Below are positions 16,894 through 23,231 of a stretch of 64,000 nucleotides of DNA, in pieces. How positions within the stretch are numbered: position 1 is the first letter of the stretch; each line of letters starts with the position of its first letter. The notes beneath the pieces were generated by a model. That model was not told the DNA's origin, searched no databases, and worked only from the letters and a program-made list of their open reading frames with translations. The DNA comes from Calidithermus roseus (lineage in GTDB: Bacteria; Deinococcota; Deinococci; Deinococcales; Thermaceae). Both the position numbers and the translations under genes were made by a program. The DNA is taken from NCBI RefSeq assembly GCF_003574095.1, contig NZ_QWLA01000003.1:25203-89202 (forward strand), given 5' to 3'.

Positions 16894-18326
16894 ATCAGCT
16901 CTACAGGTTCAACCGACAGTGCCAGCTTGGCCTCTTCCCGCATGGTCTGATACAGCTTGCGGGCAAACTGCTGGAGCTTCTCCACGTCGCCTTTTTTGCT
17001 TACCTCGAGACCGTGGATCAGCAGGCTCTTGTTGCGGCTTTGCAACATACCCTGGTAGCCGCGCAGGTCGGCTTCGGCAAACTGCCCCAGCGCCGGGTCG
17101 CCCAGGTGGCGCAGCAGGGCAATGCTTTCCAAAAGCCCCAGCTTTTGCACCGGCCTAATCTGTTCGAGCGGCTTTCCCAGCCAGTCGGACAGGGCCTGCC
17201 GCAGGTAGGCTTGTTCTTCGGGGCTCAGGTTGGGGTCGTCATCGCTGCGGCCCCGCACCGCCAGGCGGTGTTGCAGGACAAGCTCGAGGGACCGGTAGTA
17301 ATAGAGAGCTGCGGAGACCGGCTGCCGTTCCCTGCGTTCTTCCCCTAGTTGCAAAAGCGTCGTAGTCAACCAAAGAACACCCTTGGGCTCCGCAAAACCC
17401 TGCGATTTTAGCAGGGCAACGATGGCCTCAAGGCCCTCTTTCTGCTCTTTTAGTCGCTGGGCGTGGCGAGCCAGGGGATGATTGCGGTACGCGTCTTGAG
17501 TCAGGAAGTTGAAGAGGCGTTGGGCGTTGCTCGAAGCACCCTCAAAGTCAAGGGCGTACCAACGCTGATACATTTCGCAAAGGGCTGCATACACTTCAAA
17601 TTTGCCCTGCCCAGTTTTTCTTCTAAGGGCCTGGTAGCGGTCTGCCGCTTTGCCAAACTCCCGCGCCCTGTAGAACTCCTGGGCCAGGTGCTCGTCCAGG
17701 TCCCCCAGCACCTCGTGGGGGTTGGGTAGCAAAATCAGCTTCTCGGTTCCGGCTACCGGCTTGCGCAATGTGGCATCATACTTATCGCTGTCTACATAGG
17801 CTACCCGCAGGCTGGGATAGACCCGCTGGAGGAAGTAACCCGCTGCAGCCATTCCTGCACTCATGGCCTTGGTGCCACTAGTGAGGTCCAGGGCAATCTT
17901 TTTATCAGGATGTTTGCGTACCTGCTCACCCACCGCTTGGTAGAGCTGGGTCACATCGCTTTTATCTATCTCAATGGGGTAAATCGAACGACCTAGGTCT
18001 TGCTGAAGCTGAGCTAAGTAGCTCTTGCTCTCGGGCGTGTGCAGTACATACAGTTCAGAAGCGCCCAGGCCCAAAGCGGCTAGAGTAGTGGCCTCTGGGC
18101 TGGTGCCCAGGGTATGAATCGAAACGTCAAAGGTTTCTCGCAGGGGGTAAATCTGCGGTTCTTGCCGCCAAAGTTCGAGCAAAAGCGGCCAGATCCTCTC
18201 AGCATAAAACTGCTGAGCTTCTGCACTCCCTGGCTCTTGGGTTTTAGAAACTTTCTGCTGTTGGGCTTTGAGTTCGTCCCAGGCTTGCTTGATCTGGTCT
18301 TTCAAAGCTTCCGTCTCGTTCTTCAT
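16890..18326 (-). CDS. CARF-HEPN protein, Cas02710/Csx1-Csm6-like (operon copy)
   Basis: The protein has 478 residues. After a helical N-terminus the CARF fold (FDVSIHTLGTSPEAT) carries ALDLTSGTKAMSAG (D147-K153), the Cas02710 motif. The C-terminal helical domain ends with RNKSLLIHG (R431, H438), an R-x6-H HEPN motif. The expected role is a cyclic-oligoadenylate-activated RNase of a type III response. It is only distantly like the other CARF-HEPN protein at 12072. The ATG follows a GAGG ribosome site placed inside the remains of an upstream cas6 reading frame, so it was once coupled to cas6. Confidence 0.87.
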   Translation of the reverse strand: MKNETEALKDQIKQAWDELKAQQQKVSKTQEPGSAEAQQFYAERIWPLLLELWRQEPQIYPLRETFDVSIHTLGTSPEATTLAALGLGASELYVLHTPESKSYLAQLQQDLGRSIYPIEIDKSDVTQLYQAVGEQVRKHPDKKIALDLTSGTKAMSAGMAAAGYFLQRVYPSLRVAYVDSDKYDATLRKPVAGTEKLILLPNPHEVLGDLDEHLAQEFYRAREFGKAADRYQALRRKTGQGKFEVYAALCEMYQRWYALDFEGASSNAQRLFNFLTQDAYRNHPLARHAQRLKEQKEGLEAIVALLKSQGFAEPKGVLWLTTTLLQLGEERRERQPVSAALYYYRSLELVLQHRLAVRGRSDDDPNLSPEEQAYLRQALSDWLGKPLEQIRPVQKLGLLESIALLRHLGDPALGQFAEADLRGYQGMLQSRNKSLLIHGLEVSKKGDVEKLQQFARKLYQTMREEAKLALSVEPVELM

Positions 18327-18462
18327 CCTCTACCCCTTTTTGCAGCGGATTGAAAGCCCGCACCCGCCCAAACCCCAGGCTGGTCTTGGCCCCCACCCCC
18401 GCATAAAAAGCAAAGCGTCCCAGCGCTTGGAGCCACTGGGCCTCGGTAGGACTGGCTTTAGT
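18244..18462 (-). pseudogene. cas6 remnant (C-terminal fragment)
   Basis: Read on the minus strand, the frame after a TAG at 18465-18463 gives WLQALGRFAFYAGVGAKTSLGFGRVRAF (shown here in part: FYAGVGAKTSLGFGRV). This is the glycine-rich C-terminal signature of Cas6-type RAMP endonucleases. Nothing resembling the N-terminal ~200 residues lies upstream. The frame then runs into the first bases of the CARF-HEPN gene and stops at 18244. I read it as a cas6 gene whose 5' part was deleted. Confidence 0.65.
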
Positions 18463-18640
18463 CTAACCGCAAACTCCGGGAATCTCACGGGGGAGGGTGA
18501 TCTTCCGCTTAATCGAGGACCCTCCTGGCGCTTAGGCTGGAGGGGAAGGCCCGGCGGGGGCATTTTTCCACTTGCCTCGGCGGTAGGATTCAGCTGCGGC
18601 ATCGCAAATCCGCCAACCCGGCTTTCGGAGGACGAGGGGG

Positions 18641-19663
18641 ATGAGCCCGAAGCTGCCACGAACCATGCGGGCGATGGTGCTCGAGAAGCCAGGGCTGCCG
18701 CTGCGGCTGGAGCAGGTCGAAGTGCCCAGGCCCCAGGCCGGGCAGGTGCTCATCCGTGTCGAGGCCTGCGGGGTATGTCGCACCGATCTGCACATCCTCG
18801 ACGGTGAGCTGAAAGAACCCAAGCTCCCGCTCATCCTGGGCCACCAGATCGTCGGGAGGGTGGTCGAGAGCGCTCCGGGGGTCGAGCGCTTTGAGGCGGG
18901 GGAGCGGGTGGGGGTGCCCTGGCTGGGCTGGACCTGTGGCCGGTGCCGTTACTGCCTCGAGGGCCGCGAGAACCTCTGCGAGCGGGCTGAGTTCACCGGC
19001 TACACCCTCGACGGGGGCTATGCCGAGTACGCCGTGGCCGACGCGCGCTACTGCTTCTCGCTGCCCGAGGGGTATACCGATGCCCAGGCCGCGCCGCTGC
19101 TGTGCGCGGGGCTGATCGGGTACCGGGCCTACCGGCTGGCCGGGGAGGGGGTGGAGCGGCTGGGCCTGTACGGTTTTGGCGCGGCGGCCCACATCATCGC
19201 CCAGATCGCGGTGCATCAGGGGAAGCGGGTCTACGCCTTTACCCGCGCGGGGGACGTCGAGGCCCAGGACTTCGCCCGACGGTTGGGCGCGGTCTGGGCG
19301 GGCGATTCGGCCTCTAAGCCGCCCGAGCTCCTCGATGCGGCCATCATCTTCGCTCCCCTCGGCTCGCTGGTGCCGGCTGCGCTCGAGGCCACCGCCAGGG
19401 GCGGGGTGGTGGTGTGCGGGGGGATTCACATGAGCGACATCCCCTCCTTTCCCTACCGCCTGCTGTGGGAAGAGCGCGTGGTGCGCTCGGTCGCCAACCT
19501 CACCCGGCGGGATGGCGAGGAATTGCTCGCCATCGCCCCCCGCGCCGGGGTACGAACCCAGGTGCAGGTTTTCCCCCTCGAGCAGGCCAACTTAGCCCTG
19601 GAGCGGCTGAGGAGCGGTCGGGTTCAGGGGGCGGCGGTGCTGGTGATAGATGACGGGAGGTGA
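18641..19663 (+). CDS. Zinc-dependent alcohol dehydrogenase family protein
   Basis: The protein has 340 residues of the medium-chain dehydrogenase family. ACGVCRTDLH holds the catalytic zinc cysteine, LGHQIVGRV the next ligand region, and CGRCRYCLEGRENLC the four cysteines of the structural zinc. A Rossmann segment LGLYGFGAAAHIIAQIA binds NAD(P); the usual GxGxxG is altered to GFGAAA. It should oxidise alcohols or reduce aldehydes; the substrate cannot be told. A purine-rich ribosome site (GAGGACGAGGGGG) precedes the ATG. The next gene starts 3 bases downstream. Not obviously linked to defence. Confidence 0.85.
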   Translation: MSPKLPRTMRAMVLEKPGLPLRLEQVEVPRPQAGQVLIRVEACGVCRTDLHILDGELKEPKLPLILGHQIVGRVVESAPGVERFEAGERVGVPWLGWTCGRCRYCLEGRENLCERAEFTGYTLDGGYAEYAVADARYCFSLPEGYTDAQAAPLLCAGLIGYRAYRLAGEGVERLGLYGFGAAAHIIAQIAVHQGKRVYAFTRAGDVEAQDFARRLGAVWAGDSASKPPELLDAAIIFAPLGSLVPAALEATARGGVVVCGGIHMSDIPSFPYRLLWEERVVRSVANLTRRDGEELLAIAPRAGVRTQVQVFPLEQANLALERLRSGRVQGAAVLVIDDGR

Positions 19664-19666
19664 ACG

Positions 19667-20095
19667 ATGGCCTTTGCCTTAAGCAGCAGCGCCTTTGCTC
19701 AGGGGAAGCCGATACCGGCCAAATACACCTGTGACGGGCTGGACATCTCTCCACCGCTGGCGTGGAGCGACGCCCCCAGAGGCACCCAGAGCTTTGCCCT
19801 CATCATGGACGACCCGGATGCGCCCGCCGGCACCTGGGTGCACTGGGTGCTGTTCAACCTTCCGGCCCAGACCCACCAGCTGGCCGAGAAGGCCGTGCAG
19901 GGCGTCCAGGGCCGCAACAGCTGGGGCAGGCTGGGCTATGGTGGCCCGTGCCCCCCCTCCGGCACGCACCGCTACTTCTTCCGGCTCTACGCCCTGGACA
20001 CCCTGCTGCAATTGCCCGCCGGGGCCACCAAGGAGCAGGTGCTGCGGGCCATGCAGGGGCACGTCCTGGCCCAGGCCGAGTTGATGGGCGTCTAG
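19667..20095 (+). CDS. YbhB/YbcL-type PEBP family protein
   Basis: The protein has 142 residues of the phosphatidylethanolamine-binding (Raf kinase inhibitor-like) fold. It shows the ligand-pocket motifs DDPDAPAGTWVHWVLFN and GPCPPSGTHRYFF. There is no signal peptide, so it is cytoplasmic. Bacterial members have no settled function. It starts 3 bases after the alcohol dehydrogenase stop, with GGAGGTGA as ribosome site, so the two are one operon. Confidence 0.9.
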   Translation: MAFALSSSAFAQGKPIPAKYTCDGLDISPPLAWSDAPRGTQSFALIMDDPDAPAGTWVHWVLFNLPAQTHQLAEKAVQGVQGRNSWGRLGYGGPCPPSGTHRYFFRLYALDTLLQLPAGATKEQVLRAMQGHVLAQAELMGV

Positions 20096-20173
20096 CCCGT
20101 CGCTGATGGGGGTGGTAGGGCCTAGAGCCGCCTGCGGGGCATAGTCGCTCGAGGCTCCCAGTTCGCCCGCATC

Positions 20174-20190
20174 GCGACAGGATTTGTCGC
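20174..20190. promoter_or_regulatory. Inverted repeat before a small membrane protein
   Basis: GCGACA and TGTCGC flank a 5-base spacer, 23 bases before the ATG at 20214. It could be an operator or short hairpin. No partner regulator is known. Confidence 0.25.
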
Positions 20191-20213
20191 ATTCCCGCCG
20201 CACCCTGTGGGCC

Positions 20214-20384
20214 ATGGGAAAACCCCATGCACTCCACACGAAGGGCGGTTTGGGCAAGTGGCTCGTGGCGCTCGGCCTCATCCTGGCACTGCTCGCGCTG
20301 GTGCAGCCGCAGGGCGGGGCGCATGTGTCCACGCAGCCTGCGGTGGTGGATGGTGACGACGTCAAGACGGGCACGGGAGGGTGA
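20214..20384 (+). CDS. Small single-helix membrane protein
   Basis: The protein has 56 residues. A basic N-terminus (MGKPHALHTKGGLGKW) is followed by one hydrophobic helix LVALGLILALLALV (about 17-30) and a short polar tail. It is not a recognised family. The start was placed at the ATG at 20214 rather than an in-frame GTG/ATG upstream because this puts the helix after a short positive end. Coding status is likely but unproven. Confidence 0.45.
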   Translation: MGKPHALHTKGGLGKWLVALGLILALLALVQPQGGAHVSTQPAVVDGDDVKTGTGG

Positions 20385-20399
20385 GGGATCGGGCGCACG

Positions 20400-20444
20400 C
20401 AATCCCCGCTTTGAGCGGGGATTGTCCTTCGATTTGGGTACAAT
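20400..20444 (+). promoter_or_regulatory. Promoter with operator-like inverted repeat for the TPR/winged-helix gene
   Basis: TACAAT (20439-20444) ends 12 bases before the ATG at 20457. A perfect 10-base inverted repeat, CAATCCCCGC/GCGGGGATTG with a 5-base loop (20400-20424), covers the expected -35 position. It lacks a T-run, so an operator is likelier than a terminator, though it may also end transcription from upstream. Confidence 0.5.
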
Positions 20445-20456
20445 TCCTCACGCGGC

Positions 20457-22076
20457 ATGAAAGCATCCTTGAGCGACCTCGAGGCCACCCTGCGGCAGTT
20501 GGTGCATACCGGGCGTCTGGACCTCGCCACCAGAACCCTCGCGAGGGCTTTTGCCCAAGCCCGCACCCTCGAGGCCCAGCGCCAGCTTTTGTCGGCGCTG
20601 TTCCCCTCGATACCCAGGGGTTGGTTCCACACCGACGCCCAGGCCGCCGAGCTCTACGCCCATGCCCTGTGCCGTGTGCGGGAGCCGGAAGCGCTCTTGG
20701 CCTTCTGCCAAGAGACCGGGGTCGCCACTCCCATGATGGGGCTCTACCGCGCCTGGGCGCTTTCGCGGTTGGATCGGACGAAGGAGGCGCTGGAGGGACT
20801 CGAGGCCCTGGATGAAGGGGCGCTGAGCGACAAGGGGCTCTACTGGCGCAGCCGGGCGGAGGTGGGGGCCAAGCTGGGCTTGCCGGGCTGGGAGGAGGCT
20901 TTCGCGCGGGCCAAGGAGCACCTCACCCACGAAGTCCTGGGGCGTTGCCTGATCGACGAGGGGAGCTACCTCTACGCGGCGGGCCGGGTGCCTGCCGCCC
21001 GCGCCCGCTGGTCGGAGGCGCTGGCCTACCTGCGCAACGACCCCTATTACCTGGCCTGGGCGCACTACAACCTGGGCATCAGCGCGCTGGACGCACCCGC
21101 CGAGGCCGAGGGGCACCTGCTCGAGGCCGAGCGGCTCAGCCGCAAGCCTGCCGCCCGCCCCATCCGGGCCAGGGCGCTGTGCGGGCTGGGGGCTGCCCGG
21201 CGCATCCTGGGCGAGTGGCCCAGGGCCATCGCCTGCTACAGCGAAGCCCTGCGGGTGGCCGAGGAAGCCGACGACCGCCAGCAGGCCCTGTGGGGCCTTG
21301 GCCATACCCTGAGGCTTTCCGGTCGGACGGCGGAGGCGCTGGGGTACTTTCAGCAAGCCCTCGAGCTCGGGGCTTCGTCCTCCGGGTGGCTCCACGCGGA
21401 CATCGCCGCCGCGCACCTGCTGCTGGGCGACGAGGAGGGGGCCAGGGAGGCCGCTGAGAGGGCGACGCACCTCAAGGAGCGGGGGCGCTTCCTGCTGGCG
21501 GTGGTGCGGGCGGAGTTGGAGCGGCGCCGGGGCAATCCCGTGAAGCTGGAGGGCTTCAAGCTGCCCAACCTGTGGAGCCTGGAAGAGGCTTTGTGTTTTC
21601 CCGAACTCTTCGCCCTCCTCGCCCCATCCGGGCCGGCGCTCGAGCCCAGGACCCAGGCCAGGGTCGAGGTCTGGGCGGCGGGACTGCTGCGGGTGAAGGT
21701 CAACGGGCGTCCCATCCCCCTCAAGCCGACCGGGCGCCCGGCGGAGCTGCTGGCGTTTTTGCTCGAGGGCGAGGGGGAACAGAGCATGGATGCCCTGCTC
21801 AACGCCCTTTACCCCGATGTCCCGGCCACCTCCGAGGGCCGCCGCAAGGCCTACAAATCGCTGTGGGAAAACGTCGCCAAGCTGCGCCGGGCGCTGGGCT
21901 GGCCCCAGAGCATCCGCAGCGAGGGCGGCTCGCTGCGCCTCGACCCCGAGGCCCACTGGGTCTACGACATGGACGACCCCCACGTTCGGGCCAGGAAGGT
22001 CTTCCTGGAGGGCATCTACAGCAACTGGGTCCAGGAGCGGCGTCAGGAACTCGAGGGCTCTCTTTTAGTCTACTGA
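20457..22076 (+). CDS. TPR-repeat protein with C-terminal winged-helix domain
   Basis: The protein has 539 residues. Residues 1-380 are helical repeats of the TPR type (for example ARALCGLGAARRILGEWPRAI). About residues 400-505 read as an OmpR/SARP-like winged helix: a strand pair VEVWAAGLLRVKVNGRPIPL followed by helices and KSLWENVAKLRRALGW. In SARP/BTAD regulators the DNA-binding domain is N-terminal; here the order is reversed. It is likely a transcription regulator whose TPR part senses a partner. It is probably a separate unit, with its own promoter. Confidence 0.7.
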   Translation: MKASLSDLEATLRQLVHTGRLDLATRTLARAFAQARTLEAQRQLLSALFPSIPRGWFHTDAQAAELYAHALCRVREPEALLAFCQETGVATPMMGLYRAWALSRLDRTKEALEGLEALDEGALSDKGLYWRSRAEVGAKLGLPGWEEAFARAKEHLTHEVLGRCLIDEGSYLYAAGRVPAARARWSEALAYLRNDPYYLAWAHYNLGISALDAPAEAEGHLLEAERLSRKPAARPIRARALCGLGAARRILGEWPRAIACYSEALRVAEEADDRQQALWGLGHTLRLSGRTAEALGYFQQALELGASSSGWLHADIAAAHLLLGDEEGAREAAERATHLKERGRFLLAVVRAELERRRGNPVKLEGFKLPNLWSLEEALCFPELFALLAPSGPALEPRTQARVEVWAAGLLRVKVNGRPIPLKPTGRPAELLAFLLEGEGEQSMDALLNALYPDVPATSEGRRKAYKSLWENVAKLRRALGWPQSIRSEGGSLRLDPEAHWVYDMDDPHVRARKVFLEGIYSNWVQERRQELEGSLLVY

Positions 22077-22124
22077 GCGCAAATAACTTGCTAATGACAT
22101 GATGCCTATGAGCTAAATGGACAT

Positions 22125-22167
22125 TTGCTGGGTGGGCTGTCGCTATACTCCGGTGCAAACCTTGGAG
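22125..22167 (+). promoter_or_regulatory. Promoter region of the WYL-cas3 operon
   Basis: TATACT (22144-22149) is a good -10, 30 bases before the ATG at 22179, with TTGCTG at 22125-22130 as a poorly spaced -35 candidate. A GGAG ribosome site lies at 22164-22167. This is the only clear promoter before cas3, so the regulator probably controls itself and the cas operon. Confidence 0.45.
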
Positions 22168-22178
22168 ATCGAGCAGTC

Positions 22179-23231
22179 ATGGGCAAAACCACGCGACACG
22201 AACCCGCCACCCACGAGAAAGCCCGGCGTCTTGGCGAGGCCCGGCGGTGGCTGCTGGCGAGGCCCTACACCGCGCAGGAATTGGCGGAGGCCCTCGAGGT
22301 GCACCTCCGCACCGCCCAGCGCTACATCGCCGACCTGGGAGCGGTGCCGCTGGACGATCGAAGCCGGCCTCCGCGCTACCGGCTCCTGACCTCCGAAGAG
22401 CTCAGCCCGGTGGAGGCGCTGGTCACGCACAGCGCGCTGCGTATGCTCTACCACCACGCTCCGGGGCACAACGCGCTCTACCTCGAGGCCCTCCTCAAGC
22501 TCGCTCGGCGGATGCCCGAGCCCGCCCAGAGCGTGGCGATCAAGAGCACCGAAGACCTCAAGCGCCGCCTCTCCCACCGGCTCGACGAGGGCGATGCGCT
22601 GGGCAAGGTGGCCGAGGCTTGGTTCCGCCAGCAGGTCCTGGAGTTCTACTACCACAAGCCCGGCGGCTCGGGGCAGGCCCGGCGTAACGAGGTCGAGGTC
22701 TACTTCATCGAGGTATCCCGCCTCAACTTGGGGGTCTACGTCATCGGCTACGAGCGGGGCTACCACCGCAGCCTGCGCACCTACAAGCTCAACCGCATGA
22801 GCCGCATCCGCCCGATCGGGGAGGAGAGGGCCTATACCATCCCCGCCGATTTCGATCCGCGCTCGTACCTCTCCAACGCCTGGGGGGTCGTGGGCAGCAG
22901 CGGGGGGGAGCCGGTCGAGGTGCGCTTGAGGTTCAAGAAGGAGGCGGCCTACCGCCTGCGGGAAGGGGGCTACCCCGACATGGAGTTGCTGGACTTGCCG
23001 GAGGGGGGCCTCGAGGCGCGCTTCACCGTCGGCACCGATAACCACAGCTTTCCCCTCGAGCTGCTCTCCTGGGTGCAGAGCTGGGGGCCCAGGGTGGAGG
23101 TGCTGGAGCCGGAAAACCTCCGGCGGCGGTGGCTCGAGGAGGCCCGGCAGGTGCTGGGCGAGTACGCAGGAGAGGCCTATGGCGATGGAGGACGGGATTT
23201 GTCGCAGTGGGGCGGGAAGGTGAGGCCATGA
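22179..23231 (+). CDS. WYL-domain transcriptional regulator of the type I-E operon
   Basis: The protein has 350 residues. An N-terminal helix-turn-helix (AQELAEALEVHLRTAQRYIADL) is followed by a WYL ligand-sensing domain with YVIGYERGYHRSLRTYKLNRMSRI, and a C-terminal WCX-like segment (ending LLSWVQSWGPRVEVLEPENL). The ATG at 22179 was chosen because upstream residues precede the HTH without similarity and a GGAG site fits. Its stop overlaps the cas3 ATG (ATGA). WYL proteins often control CRISPR and other defence loci, so it is probably an autoregulator of this operon. Confidence 0.85.
   Translation: MGKTTRHEPATHEKARRLGEARRWLLARPYTAQELAEALEVHLRTAQRYIADLGAVPLDDRSRPPRYRLLTSEELSPVEALVTHSALRMLYHHAPGHNALYLEALLKLARRMPEPAQSVAIKSTEDLKRRLSHRLDEGDALGKVAEAWFRQQVLEFYYHKPGGSGQARRNEVEVYFIEVSRLNLGVYVIGYERGYHRSLRTYKLNRMSRIRPIGEERAYTIPADFDPRSYLSNAWGVVGSSGGEPVEVRLRFKKEAAYRLREGGYPDMELLDLPEGGLEARFTVGTDNHSFPLELLSWVQSWGPRVEVLEPENLRRRWLEEARQVLGEYAGEAYGDGGRDLSQWGGKVRP

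Noticed and set aside
20400..20424. Hairpin sharing CAATCCCC with the array 1 repeat, considered as a stray CRISPR repeat
   Set aside because: Only 8 bases are shared and the remaining repeat sequence is absent; it is a simple palindrome.
20448..21983. Minus-strand frame of 511 codons opposite the TPR/winged-helix gene
   Set aside because: Shadow frame caused by high GC; codon pattern and protein content fit only the plus strand.
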